Notes: generated from the letters alone by a model not told the origin. A stretch of DNA of 64,000 nt from Nodosilinea sp. E11 (GCF_032813545.1 NZ_CP136520.1:3900001-3964000); one strand, 5' to 3'. Positions 1-9,203 are shown, counted from the first letter of the stretch. Numbers and translations: made by a program.

Positions 1-2342
1 GCTGAGTCGTAGGCCGCCGCTGCCTTGGCCTTTTGCGAGGCGAGCCGGTTGAGTTCGGCTAGGGCGTAGATCTCGGCCTCAGCGGTAATTAACTCGATAC
101 CGGAGTTGAGCTGGTTGGCGATCGCAAAAATATGCTCGTTGTGCTCCGCTACCGCAATATTTTGTAGGAGCAGCCGACCAATCTGAAGATGCACCTCTGG
201 CCGCTGCAACTCTGGAATTAACAGATAGGCCGCTTGCTGCACCCGGTCATGCAAAAACTTATAGGCGATCGGAGCCTCAGGGCTAGAGAGCGGTGCGATC
301 GTCTCCGGGGGGTGGGCGGCGACATCGAGGGCCAGCGGAATTTTGTAGGTCTGATTGAGGGGTACTACGAAATCGGCCTGAAGGGCTTCCCACAGATCGG
401 TGGCCGTTTGGGCCTGGGTAGCTTGGTGAACGATCGCCAGCACATCGAGGGTAAAGGTGTCGCCAATGCAGGCGGCCAGCCTCAAGACCTGCTGGGTTTT
501 GACCGAGAGCTTTTGAATTTGGTTCACCATCAGTTCAACCACATTTTCAGTGATTTCAACCTCCTGCAAAACCGCCATATCCCACTGCCAGCCGCCTTGG
601 TCAAAGTCAAACCAGAGCAGCCGGTCTTGGTAGAGCGATTTCAGCAGCTGGGTGAGAAAGAAGGGGTTGCCCTGGGTTTTCTTAAACACTAGCTGTGCCA
701 GGGGCCGAGCCTCGGTTTCGCTGGTGTGCAGCGTACTGGCCACTAGCTGAGTGACATGCTCGATGCCCAAAGGCCGCAACACCAGCTTACGCACCGGCAC
801 AGACGCCGCCTGGATGCGCTCCAGAGTTGATATTAGGGGGTGGGCCAGGCTGACCTCATGGTCGCGGTAGGCCCCCAGCAGCAGTAAATACTGGCTTTCA
901 GGGTTGATCGCCAGCAGCTCAATTAGCGTCAGCGAGGGCAGGTCGGCCCACTGCAAGTCATCTAAAAAAATCACCAGGGGGTGTTCTGGCTGGCTAAACA
1001 CCCGCAAGAACTGCTGAAACACACGATTGAACCGATTTTGGGCCTCCGATGGCCCTAGCTGAGGCACCGCTGGCTGGGGGCCAATAATCCGCTCCACCTC
1101 TGGAATCACATCGATGATGATCTGACCGTTTGCGCCTAGAGCCTCTCGCAGCTTGGTTCGCCAAGCCGCCACCTGGTCGTCACGCTCAGTCAGCAGCTGC
1201 CGCATCAGCTCTTGAAAGGCCTGGGTCAGCGAGGCATAGGGCACATTGCGCTTAAACTGATCAAACTTACCGGCAATAAAGTAGCCTCGCTGCTGGGCAA
1301 TCGGTTTGTGCACCTCCTGGACAAGAGCCGTTTTGCCAATGCCCGAGTAGCCGCTGACCAGCATCAGTTCGGTGGCCCCCGCCGTCACCTGCTGAAACGC
1401 TTTCAGTAGCGTGGCCACTTCGAGGTCGCGACCATAGAGGGTTTGGGGCACGAGAAACTGGCTAAAGCAGTCGAGTTCGCCGATCGCAAAGGGGGCAATG
1501 GTGCCGGTTGCTTCGAGCTGCTGTTGACCCATCAGCAGATCGGCCTTGAGGCCCAGGGCGCTCTGGTAGCGGTCTTCAGCGGTCTTGGCCAGCAGTTTCA
1601 TCACCAAGTCGGCGAGGGGCTGAGGTAGGTTTGGGGCGAGCGTTTGGGGGGCTACCGGAGCTTTGGCAATATGGCAGTGCACCAGCTCCAACGGGTCAAT
1701 AGTGGTAAAGGGCAGCTGCCCGGTCAGCATTTCGTAAAAGGTGACGCCCAAAGAGTAAAAATCGGTGCGATAGTCGATTGTCCGATTCATGCGTCCGGTT
1801 TGCTCGGGCGATAGATAGGCCAGCGTTCCTTCCAGCCGGTTAGGATTACTCATCGCTGGGTTCTCCCGCGACAGGCGCGAGGCCAGACTAAAATCGATCA
1901 GCTTGACCTGTCCGCTGACCGGATTGATCAGAATATTGCGAGGATTGAGGTCTTTGTGCACAATCTGGCGTTGGTGCAGCTCTGCTAGGGCCGCCACCAC
2001 CTGAAGGGCGATCGCTAGAAACTGGCCGATCGCCAGGGTGCTTTGACGCAGATATTGGCTGAGGGAAATGCCGCCAAAGTCTTCTAATATCAGCGCCAGC
2101 CCGTTGGGGTAGCTCTCTAGGGCTAGCGGTTTGATGATACCGGCATGGTCTAAGCTGTCGAGAATTTTGAATTCGTGTCTGAGGCGGGTGATTTCCTCTA
2201 AGGCGGGATAGTCGTTTTTGAGAATTTTGATCACAACTGGCCGTTGATCGGCTTGCGATACCCCGGCAAACACTCGGGTGTAGATGCCCTCGTGCATTGC
2301 CCGGTGCAGCGTATAGCCAGCCAGCCGATTCTGTACAACCAC
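1..2342 (-). CDS. HstK-type Ser/Thr protein kinase with AAA ATPase domain (5' part, runs off the window)
   Basis: About 780 N-terminal residues are visible and the gene continues beyond base 1. Residues about 8-270 form a protein kinase domain: the ATP-anchoring lysine in VVIKIL, catalytic loop HKDLNPRN and a DFS triplet in place of DFG in LIDFSLASRL, then a GTLAYLSPEQTGRMNR activation segment. A linker leads to an ATPase domain with Walker A GYSGIGKT and a DDLQWAD Walker B, as in AAA_16/ORC-like modules, followed by helical repeat sequence. This order matches the very long cyanobacterial kinases (HstK family) that continue into TPR, GAF and histidine kinase domains; those would lie outside the window. 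The start is the GTG at 2342; an ATG four bases upstream is in another frame. The ligand and target are unknown. Confidence 0.85.
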   Translation of the reverse strand, partial: MVVQNRLAGYTLHRAMHEGIYTRVFAGVSQADQRPVVIKILKNDYPALEEITRLRHEFKILDSLDHAGIIKPLALESYPNGLALILEDFGGISLSQYLRQSTLAIGQFLAIALQVVAALAELHQRQIVHKDLNPRNILINPVSGQVKLIDFSLASRLSRENPAMSNPNRLEGTLAYLSPEQTGRMNRTIDYRTDFYSLGVTFYEMLTGQLPFTTIDPLELVHCHIAKAPVAPQTLAPNLPQPLADLVMKLLAKTAEDRYQSALGLKADLLMGQQQLEATGTIAPFAIGELDCFSQFLVPQTLYGRDLEVATLLKAFQQVTAGATELMLVSGYSGIGKTALVQEVHKPIAQQRGYFIAGKFDQFKRNVPYASLTQAFQELMRQLLTERDDQVAAWRTKLREALGANGQIIIDVIPEVERIIGPQPAVPQLGPSEAQNRFNRVFQQFLRVFSQPEHPLVIFLDDLQWADLPSLTLIELLAINPESQYLLLLGAYRDHEVSLAHPLISTLERIQAASVPVRKLVLRPLGIEHVTQLVASTLHTSETEARPLAQLVFKKTQGNPFFLTQLLKSLYQDRLLWFDFDQGGWQWDMAVLQEVEITENVVELMVNQIQKLSVKTQQVLRLAACIGDTFTLDVLAIVHQATQAQTATDLWEALQADFVVPLNQTYKIPLALDVAAHPPETIAPLSSPEAPIAYKFLHDRVQQAAYLLIPELQRPEVHLQIGRLLLQNIAVAEHNEHIFAIANQLNSGIELITAEAEIYALAELNRLASQKAKAAAAYDS

Positions 2343-2547
2343 GCATTAACCCCTAGGACGGAAGCCGCTGGTGCTGACTGCAAACGAGTCAGTCTTCAGG
2401 AGATTTCTAGATCAAGAAATTCCCCGCTGTATCCGGCGACTGTCGCCACCGTAGGATGGGCACTGCCCACTATTGGGGAGAACGTTTTCCAGCAGTCGCC
2501 TCAATACTTGAGGGTAACAAACTGGAGAGGAACAACATTACCAACCT

Positions 2548-4185
2548 TCATCTTTTGCGCCAGCCCCAGATCAGGGTCAGGCCCAGCAGGAACGGCGTAA
2601 GCCAGTCGCCCCAGCGACTATAGGGGGTGAGGTTCTGACGGCGATCGAGGGTGGCGCGGTGGGTGAGGTAGGTTTGAGGTTCGCCGAGCCAGCGGGTGCG
2701 ACCTCGGTTATCGACGAGGCCCGAAAGGCCAGTATTGGTCACCCGCAGCGCCCAGCGATCGCTCTCTACTGCCCGCAGCACATCAAACCCATGGTGCTGC
2801 ATCATCATCCACAGGGGATAGGGATCGTTGTTAGAGGCGGTGATGATAAACTCGCCCCCCTGCCTCACCTGGTGACGAAACAGGCGGCTGTAGGCCGACT
2901 CGTAGCAAATGCCGACGACGCCTACGCCTACGCTGGTGATAAATTGCTGCTGGGGTTGCCCCGGCACCAGGTAGCTATCCAGCGGCGACAGGCGACTGAT
3001 CAGGCGGCCCAGCACCGCCTCAAAGGGCACGTATTCTCCCAGGGGCACCAGCTGTACCTTGTCGTAGCGGCCATAGGTGTCGCCGTCGGGGCGCAGTTCG
3101 AGCAGGCTCTGGGTGTACTGTTGTCGTCCCTCCCCCGGCACTGGGGCAAAGGTGCCTAGCCACAGGGGTACCCCGCCCTGACGGACGGTTTGAATGATGG
3201 CGGCAATCTGGGGCGTGTTGGGGTTCCACAACTGAGGCAGCGCTCCTTCGGGGGTGACCACGGCATCGACCCCTTGCTCAACCAGCGATCGGTAGCCGTC
3301 GGTGTAGCCCTCTAGCGCCTGACGCACCCCCTGGGGTGTGAGCTTTTCGCGAGTGGGCACATTGCCCTGAATCAGGCCGAGGGTAACGGATTGCTCGGGG
3401 GATGCTATCGAAGTGGTGGTGTAGAGCAGAGCGCCAAGGGCGTGGCCGGTGATGGCCAGCGCCATGGCGGCAAGGATGGGGCGGGGGATGGGTGAATGGG
3501 TGGATGGGTGGATGGGTGAGGAGTGGGAGAGGGGGGGGAGGTCTGTCTGCCTTCTGCCTTCTGCCAGTGCCAGCGCCAGCAGGCCGTTGGTGGCGACGAG
3601 AATAGCGGTGATTGCTCCGGGGCCTGAGAACCGGGCTAGGTGCAAAATCCACAGGTTGTCTGGGCTTTGGGTGAGGCTGAGGGGCGACCAGTCGAGGGGG
3701 CTGTGGTTGCGCAGGGCTTCGAGGGCGCACCAGAGGGCGGTGCCCGCCAGCACCAGCCAGCGGTTTCGCCCCGGCCAGCGCCGGGCCAGCCAGGCCATCA
3801 TGCCCCCCCAAAAGGCAATACACACCGACCCCCAAAGGACAATAAAAATCCAGGCAGAGAGGGCGATCGCCACACTACTCCCCCAGGGCACTCCCATCCA
3901 CATCAGCGGGTGCAGGTGGGTAATCCAGGCTAGGGAGATGCCGTAGTAGACCAGCCCCCAGAGCAGCCCATAGGCTGTAGCCAACAGCACTGTCGGGGTC
4001 GCCAGCACCATCCACCACAGGGGCACCAGCCCCACCCAGGCCACTGGCCACAGGCTCCAGGGTGGCAGCGCGATCGCCATCAGCACGCCGCTGAGGGCCA
4101 CCAGTGCTGCCTGGGGCCAGCGCCATTTCTGGGCTAGGTTTTGCCACTGTAAGATTGTCGATTTCATACTAGGGACTATAGCCAT
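2548..4185 (-). CDS. lnt: Apolipoprotein N-acyltransferase Lnt
   Basis: Inner-membrane enzyme that adds the third acyl chain to the N-terminal cysteine of lipoproteins. An N-terminal block of about six membrane helices is followed by a nitrilase-type (carbon-nitrogen hydrolase) domain. The catalytic Glu, Lys and Cys are visible in VVTPEGALP (E about 313), YDKVQLVPLGEYVP (K about 376) and VGICYESAY (C about 427); a final helix and a KR tail follow. Between helices 5 and 6, residues about 211-236 are a Ser/Pro/His-rich stretch coded by low-complexity tandem DNA, which is not typical of the family (see findings). Start chosen as ATG at 4185; ATG 4167 and TTG 4191 are also possible. It could be the only Lnt serving the several lipoproteins in this window. 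Confidence 0.93.
   Translation of the reverse strand: MAIVPSMKSTILQWQNLAQKWRWPQAALVALSGVLMAIALPPWSLWPVAWVGLVPLWWMVLATPTVLLATAYGLLWGLVYYGISLAWITHLHPLMWMGVPWGSSVAIALSAWIFIVLWGSVCIAFWGGMMAWLARRWPGRNRWLVLAGTALWCALEALRNHSPLDWSPLSLTQSPDNLWILHLARFSGPGAITAILVATNGLLALALAEGRRQTDLPPLSHSSPIHPSTHSPIPRPILAAMALAITGHALGALLYTTTSIASPEQSVTLGLIQGNVPTREKLTPQGVRQALEGYTDGYRSLVEQGVDAVVTPEGALPQLWNPNTPQIAAIIQTVRQGGVPLWLGTFAPVPGEGRQQYTQSLLELRPDGDTYGRYDKVQLVPLGEYVPFEAVLGRLISRLSPLDSYLVPGQPQQQFITSVGVGVVGICYESAYSRLFRHQVRQGGEFIITASNNDPYPLWMMMQHHGFDVLRAVESDRWALRVTNTGLSGLVDNRGRTRWLGEPQTYLTHRATLDRRQNLTPYSRWGDWLTPFLLGLTLIWGWRKR
3487..3566. repeat. Short tandem low-complexity repeats inside lnt
   Basis: Two adjacent repeat tracts lie inside the lnt coding region. 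One is GGGTGGAT/GGGTGAAT units (about 3487-3520) running into a G-rich run; the other is about three copies of CTGCCTT (about 3546-3566). Both types are common as intergenic short tandem repeats in cyanobacteria. A related tract is at 9155-9203 in this window. Here they remain in frame and code for the Ser-Pro-His segment of Lnt. Confidence 0.7.
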
Positions 4186-4242
4186 CGCCAAACCATTAGG
4201 GCATTTTGTCTACCCCGAGGGGTGCGATCGCAGCATTAGCCA

Positions 4243-6801
4243 TCACTCGGCGGCGGCATTCACCAGCAGCAGCCCTTCACCGTCGCGCAGCTCAAACGAT
4301 CGCAGCTCATCGGGATGATCCGACAGCGCCAACCCTGGAGTCGCCAACCCCACCTGCCAGGCCCCTAGATCGAGCTGAAGCCAGTCGCCCAAATTTACCG
4401 TCATGGCGGCTCCGCCCATGTGGGCCACCATCACCACCTCCTGGGGAGCGCGATCGCCAGGAGGGTGGGGCTCAATGCGATAGCCATAGAAAATCGTGCG
4501 CTCGTCGTCGCTGATGCGGTTGAAGCGATCGCGGCCAATCAAATTCTCCCGCAGCCAGGGGCGCTGCCGCCGAAACTGCCGCAGGGCCATGCCAAAGCGA
4601 CCGCGATCGCCGTGGGCGTGATCAAAATAGTGGGCCACATTGCAAATATCGTGGCCGTCTTCCATAAAAGCCATGGCAAACTGCTTCAGCTTAGGCACAT
4701 CTAGGGTGGCCAAAAACCGGGGCAGACTGGGCTGGTTCAGTTCTTCGAGGGCGGGCACCTCACAGGCAATGCCGTCAACCCCATTGCCCAGACAGTGCTG
4801 ACAAATTTGGGCCACTTCTTCCAGGTTGTAGTCGGTTTCGACCATGGCCTGACGCAGGGCATTGGCAAACCCCTTGAGCTGGTCCAGGGTCTCAAACCCT
4901 AGAGACTTGAGCTGAGGAAAGGCGTGGGGCTGGAGGTACAGCTCCGGCTCAATCTCCCAATCTAAAAAGCCCACTTCCTCAGACACCACCTTCACCCCGT
5001 AGCGATCGTCGGTGTTGCGAAAAAAGCCCCAGGGGGTCTCCAGGCTGGCGTTGAGAAAATCCATCGGCAGGCCGGGGCTAAACCCGTGGACCCACAGCAG
5101 CGTTGCCGAGTTGTTGTAGGCCCGGTTGAGGGCCTCGGGCAGGGTTTTGCCCAGGTTCCAGTTGATGTCAGCATCGAGGTCAATCTGGTTGCCCCGGCGC
5201 ACCGTGTCGTGGTTGCCACAGCCGGTAATCCAGTGGTCACCCTGAAAGATCACCTCACACACCCGCCGCCACTTGCGATCCCAAAAGCCTTTTAGGGTAG
5301 GAGTGTTGTGGGCAAAGATTAGCGGCCCCCACTGAAACGAGCCGGGCTTGGCCTCGATCAGCTCCCGGTAGGTCGATTTTTCTTCCCAACCCGCCTCGGG
5401 CCAGGGGCGACCATCCTCAAAGATGGTAAACATGCGCCGCCGATAGCCCTGAATATCCTGCACCACGTCGCTCATGGCCAGCAGGTACACGTCGTCTTGC
5501 TCCACCCGACCGCTGAGGGGGTTGAAAAAGCGAAAATCTTGGCCGCCATCGACGCGAATGCCGTCAGCCCCGGTATTGATTTTGCGCCGCTGCATTTCGA
5601 GCAAAATAGCGCGCACCTGGGGCAGCTGGTGGTTGAGGTCTTGGCCATACATGTTGGGGCCTTTGAAGAACTGCTGGGTGAGCAGTTCTAACCCCTGGTT
5701 GTCGGCGTGGCCATAGACCAGGTCATAGATCAGCTGAATGGGGCCGGTTGAGAAGGTGTGCAGCGTGGCAATAAAATCGACCATTTCGTCGGGGCGCAGG
5801 CTGCCCAGCACCGCTGGGTTGGTGGCAGCGCTACCTAAAATCGGCACGTCGTAGCCCCAATTTTGGGCGTTGGGCTGGCGCAGGGTGACGGTCAGACTGC
5901 TGCTGAGCGCCGCGTCTGCCTCCTCCGGCAGCCCTCCGTCGTCGGCAATGGCAAAGAACTCGTGCTCAGTGTTGGTGTCTTCGCGACGGTACTCAATGGT
6001 GGGCTCTACGGGCAAGAGCTGAATGGCCTGATAGCCCGTGTAGGCGGTTTCGGCGGGGGTGAGGTCTTCCCCGGCGGCCAGCTTGGCAGAAATGCGCTGG
6101 TAAATGCGGGTGAGCCCCTCCAGACTGCCCTCGGCGGAGGCAGTTTTGACGTGAATTTGCAGAATGTTGGTGGGAGCAGGCACCCGAGGAATCTCGGGGT
6201 CAATGCCGCCCTTGGGTGCGGCACTCCGGGCCAGGTAGCCCAGGTCGGCCCGCTGCTGCTGTAGCCGCCGAACATCGTAGACTTCGGCGGGGGCAAACAC
6301 GCCGTAGGGTAGCGAGTAGGCCAGGGGGTCACGAATGTAGTTCAGCCGCCCTTCGGCATCAATGTGGCGCACCCAGTAAAAACTGCCGGCGCGATCGCGG
6401 CTGCCCGGTTTCACCCCTGCGACTACGGCCCAGACAAACTCTCCCTGCTGCATCATCGGCACGCGATCGCGCTGAAACCTCAGCGTCTGCTGGGGCGATC
6501 GAAAATCGATCGGCTGCAACGGGGTAAAAATTTCTAGCTCCAGGGTGCGCTCCGACTGAATAATGTCGGCTACCAACGCAGGGGTCCAAAAACCAAACTC
6601 AGTCAGGCCATCGCGACGGTAGTGGGCTCCCAACCGTCGCGCCAGCCGCTGCCCTCGCTGAAAGTAGGTATCGTCTGACTGGGCTACCGCCGCCGCCCAA
6701 TCGAGCACGGTTTGAGTTTCATCTTCAACCAGGTAAACCAGGGGCTGGAGCGGGGGCTGGGCGACAAGGGGCAGGGTAGGGGCTGAATCTTTAACGGTCA
6801 C
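4243..6801 (-). CDS. gghA: Glucosylglycerol hydrolase (GghA-like, GH13-related)
   Basis: An 852-residue cytosolic protein resembling the cyanobacterial glucosylglycerol hydrolase family (Synechocystis Slr1670 type), which splits the compatible solute glucosylglycerol into glucose and glycerol. The N-terminal part has EFGFWTPALV and FVWAVVAG segments. The central part is a distorted alpha-amylase-like barrel with LIYDLVYGHADNQG, RRKINTGADGIRVDGGQDF (likely nucleophile Asp in DGIRVDG) and IFEDGRPWPEAGW (likely acid/base Glu), then a GCGNHDTVRRG segment like amylase region IV. The C-terminal domain is small and beta-rich. The start is GTG at 6801. It is monocistronic between lnt and an exported protein; no ggpS or ggpP is in the window. 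The role, mobilising the osmolyte when salinity falls, is known for the family and not shown here. Confidence 0.82.
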   Translation of the reverse strand: MTVKDSAPTLPLVAQPPLQPLVYLVEDETQTVLDWAAAVAQSDDTYFQRGQRLARRLGAHYRRDGLTEFGFWTPALVADIIQSERTLELEIFTPLQPIDFRSPQQTLRFQRDRVPMMQQGEFVWAVVAGVKPGSRDRAGSFYWVRHIDAEGRLNYIRDPLAYSLPYGVFAPAEVYDVRRLQQQRADLGYLARSAAPKGGIDPEIPRVPAPTNILQIHVKTASAEGSLEGLTRIYQRISAKLAAGEDLTPAETAYTGYQAIQLLPVEPTIEYRREDTNTEHEFFAIADDGGLPEEADAALSSSLTVTLRQPNAQNWGYDVPILGSAATNPAVLGSLRPDEMVDFIATLHTFSTGPIQLIYDLVYGHADNQGLELLTQQFFKGPNMYGQDLNHQLPQVRAILLEMQRRKINTGADGIRVDGGQDFRFFNPLSGRVEQDDVYLLAMSDVVQDIQGYRRRMFTIFEDGRPWPEAGWEEKSTYRELIEAKPGSFQWGPLIFAHNTPTLKGFWDRKWRRVCEVIFQGDHWITGCGNHDTVRRGNQIDLDADINWNLGKTLPEALNRAYNNSATLLWVHGFSPGLPMDFLNASLETPWGFFRNTDDRYGVKVVSEEVGFLDWEIEPELYLQPHAFPQLKSLGFETLDQLKGFANALRQAMVETDYNLEEVAQICQHCLGNGVDGIACEVPALEELNQPSLPRFLATLDVPKLKQFAMAFMEDGHDICNVAHYFDHAHGDRGRFGMALRQFRRQRPWLRENLIGRDRFNRISDDERTIFYGYRIEPHPPGDRAPQEVVMVAHMGGAAMTVNLGDWLQLDLGAWQVGLATPGLALSDHPDELRSFELRDGEGLLLVNAAAE

Positions 6802-6981
6802 GGTAGGGCTACACGCTGTGAACGACGCTATTGCTGCACAGCCGCTAGTTTAGCAAGCGGCTTTCCTCCGCCGAGCGCCTCAGCTCCAGGTTTACCGAAT
6901 TTATATCTCAGGGTAGAGCCCGATCGCTGTCCTTCGCAGGCTGTACGATTGGCCCAATCGCCTGTCGATCGATCCGCTGGC

Positions 6982-8196
6982 TTACTGAGCCACCGGATCG
7001 ACTCTCACCTCTAGGTTCGTAGGGTTGCCCTGGGTAATCACCGCAAACCGACGGGTGCTGATAAACCGCAGTTGGCCCTCGACCATGATGCGGGCCTGCA
7101 CCGCGTAGGTAAAGCGGGAGTCAATTTGAGCCGGATCGTACACCAGCTCAAAGGGAATCGGCACCTGCCGTTCGCCAAAAACCGTACTCTGGGAGGCCAG
7201 AACGATGGCAGGCGCGCCCGCCCGGCTGACATCGACCAGGGTGACGTCTAAAACGGCATTGGGGGGCATGGCAATGCGGGGCAGGTAGGTGACGGTGCCC
7301 GTGACGCTGGCGTTGTTGGTCTGCACAGTGCCATTTACCTCAATCGTTTGGGTGCCGTCGGCGGCTACGCTAACCGCCACTGCTGGAATGCCGTCGGGAG
7401 CAAAGCCCGCGTAGCTGAAGGTGATGCCTTCGGTGGAGGTGATCGCGATCGCCGGGGCCGCACTGAGGGTTTGACGGCTGGTGGTCTTGTCAAACAGATT
7501 GATGCGCGGCTGACCAGCTTGGGTAAACACCCGCACCGCATAGGTCGAGGTCTGTGCCAACACAAGGGTGCCGTCGGGCACCTCAGCACGCTCAGGACTA
7601 GGGATCTGAGCCAGTTCGCTCAGGCTGCTGCCATCGGCAACAAAGCTGCGATGGTTGACCTCAGTTTGGGTCAGCTGGGGCAGGTTGATTCGCTGGTTGG
7701 CGATGGTGATGGGGCCGTTGAGCATAATGCGATCGCCCAGCGCTACAGGGCTTAGGGCCTTCGCCACACCGTCGATATCCATCACGGCGCTCAGGTAGGT
7801 GACTAGGTTAGTACCGTCGCCCTCGGCTACTCCAAAGATCACGGCGGCATCGTCGTTGCCATCCCCATCGATATCGCCAAAAGCCAGCCAGTGGGGCTCG
7901 TTGGCCAAGCTCACTAGTAGCTCGCCAGGGCGATTATACTCGCCGTTTTCTAGGGTGACAGTGACAGCCTCAGCCTCGGGGCCAAGGCCCGTGGGCACGA
8001 TGTAGGTGCCGTTTTGCACGGTGCTCCAGCGAGCGCACCAGGCCTGCTTGGCGGGGGTATACACTTCGAAGGTTAGGCAATTGTGCCACTCGGGCTGGGT
8101 CTGGGCCATGGCCATCTCGCCTGTCCTAGTGCTGCTACCGAGGGCAGTGGCCACTAGGCCTGCTCCCACCAGTGCCAAAAATACTCGCTTGTTCAT
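6982..8196 (-). CDS. Exported protein with FG-GAP-like calcium motif and C-terminal YbaY/YscW-like domain
   Basis: A 404-residue protein of unknown function. MNKRVFLALVGAGLVATALG is a typical Sec signal peptide with cleavage likely near AMAQ. The mature N-terminus has two cysteines (HNCLTF and AWCARW), then FGDIDGDGNDDAAVIFG, a DxDxDG calcium-loop motif as in FG-GAP/VCBS repeats. The last ~110 residues (GTVTYLPRIAMPPNAVLDVT to LEVRVDPV) match the pattern of the YbaY/YscW lipoprotein domain, including VPIPFELVYDP and YAVQARI. A GTG at 8208 would add four residues; the ATG at 8196 places the signal peptide correctly. It is probably periplasmic or outer-membrane associated; the function is not known to me. 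Confidence 0.75.
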   Translation of the reverse strand: MNKRVFLALVGAGLVATALGSSTRTGEMAMAQTQPEWHNCLTFEVYTPAKQAWCARWSTVQNGTYIVPTGLGPEAEAVTVTLENGEYNRPGELLVSLANEPHWLAFGDIDGDGNDDAAVIFGVAEGDGTNLVTYLSAVMDIDGVAKALSPVALGDRIMLNGPITIANQRINLPQLTQTEVNHRSFVADGSSLSELAQIPSPERAEVPDGTLVLAQTSTYAVRVFTQAGQPRINLFDKTTSRQTLSAAPAIAITSTEGITFSYAGFAPDGIPAVAVSVAADGTQTIEVNGTVQTNNASVTGTVTYLPRIAMPPNAVLDVTLVDVSRAGAPAIVLASQSTVFGERQVPIPFELVYDPAQIDSRFTYAVQARIMVEGQLRFISTRRFAVITQGNPTNLEVRVDPVAQ

Positions 8197-8377
8197 GGCT
8201 AATCTCACACCTAAAGATCGGCAGAGAAATCCCAGTCTTGAGGTTCAAGGCGTGGCTTGAAACGCTGGCCTCAAAATGCAGACTGGATCTTCCTGCGTTC
8301 TCTAGCAATCTATCAATGAACCCTAAGAAAGCCCTCTGGGGTTACGGTTTTAGCAACGTAAAAGAGCACAAATTTGG

Positions 8378-8418
8378 GTAGGGGCAAATGGCTAGGGCAA
8401 ACGACCGTTTGCCCCTAC
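8378..8418. repeat. Hairpin repeat unit between the YbaY-like and DUF192 genes
   Basis: Perfect 11-bp inverted repeat, GTAGGGGCAAA (8378-8388) and TTTGCCCCTAC (8408-8418). A nested alternative stem is GGGCAAACG (8395-8403) with CGTTTGCCC (8406-8414). It shares the AAACG..CGTTTGCCCCTAC core with the dispersed element copy at 40853-40960 and the hairpin at 41067-41098. It sits in the 8197-8463 spacer, which otherwise shows nothing recognisable. Confidence 0.65.
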
Positions 8419-8463
8419 AAGAGGACTCTTTTTTTGATCCATATCTGGGTTCAGCAACCCCGG

Positions 8464-9069
8464 TTACAGCGGCGTGATCACCACCTCATCCCCCTCGCGT
8501 AGCCCCAGCTCGGCGGCGCGCCCCGCCCGTAGCTCAATCACCTGGTCAACTAGCTGGCCCTCGGGGCCGTAGGTGGGGCAGGGGTCGGCGGTGCAGGGGG
8601 GCACATCTGCGGCGATCGCCGCGATCGCACCGTTGTAGATAAACACCATATCTAGGGGCACCGGCACATTTTTCATCCAAAAGCTGACTGGGCGGGCTCG
8701 CCCCAGCGGAAACAGCATGCCCCGATCGTCGGGCAGCGGCTCGCGGTACATCAGCCCCAGCGCCTGCTGCTGAGGGGTTGCCGCCACCTCTAGAAAAATT
8801 TCTTCGCCGCCTAGGGTGGTCACTGCCGTCACCCCCAACTGCTGAGCGCGCGCATCCACCATGGGGGCCTCGCTGGTGGGGGGTGATGCAACGGGTTCAG
8901 GGGCAATGGTTTCGGGGGTAGACGATGACCCTGTCGAGGATGGGGTTGAGGGCGGTGGCGCACACCCAACCCCCAGCACCACAGCCCCTAGCACCAGACT
9001 CCACAGCGCACTCCGTCTCAGCCAGGGAGACAGGCGTTGAGGAGCCGCATCACTAAAACAATTGGCCAT
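8464..9069 (-). CDS. DUF192 family lipoprotein
   Basis: A 201-residue protein. The hydrophobic N-terminus WSLVLGAVVLGVGC ends in a lipobox-like LGVGC, so the mature protein is probably a lipoprotein starting at Cys36. A Pro/Ser/Thr-rich spacer follows, then a DUF192 domain from about residue 80: FLEVAATPQQQALGLMYREPLPDDRGMLFPL, FWMKNVPVPLDMVFI and VIELRAGRAAELGLREGDEV are the conserved blocks. DUF192 proteins are small single-domain exported proteins of undefined biochemical role. It lies between a hairpin-bearing spacer and the NblR-like regulator, in the same direction, but 130 bp of repeat-rich DNA separate it from that gene. Start at ATG 9069. Confidence 0.85.
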   Translation of the reverse strand: MANCFSDAAPQRLSPWLRRSALWSLVLGAVVLGVGCAPPPSTPSSTGSSSTPETIAPEPVASPPTSEAPMVDARAQQLGVTAVTTLGGEEIFLEVAATPQQQALGLMYREPLPDDRGMLFPLGRARPVSFWMKNVPVPLDMVFIYNGAIAAIAADVPPCTADPCPTYGPEGQLVDQVIELRAGRAAELGLREGDEVVITPL

Positions 9070-9154
9070 TAGAAAAGTTAGAAAAAATCAACGACGGGCA
9101 AACCCATTCTAGTCACTCACCCGCCCAACCACGGTGTTCACAGGTCAATGACTC

Positions 9155-9203
9155 CCCCGCCCACTCATCCACTCATCCACCCGCCCACTCACCCACCCAC
9201 GCC
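9155..9203. repeat. Intergenic short tandem repeat (CACTCATCCACC-type)
   Basis: A C/A/T-rich tract made of near-repeats of CCACTCAT and CCCACTCA directly after the stop codon of the response regulator gene. It is the same kind of low-complexity DNA found inside lnt at 3487-3530 on the opposite strand. Such tracts are common in filamentous cyanobacteria; no function is evident. Confidence 0.6.

Noticed and set aside
1888-2346. Open frame starting at ATG 2346 on the minus strand
   Set aside because: It is an out-of-frame shadow of the kinase gene, whose GTG start at 2342 gives clear kinase motifs.
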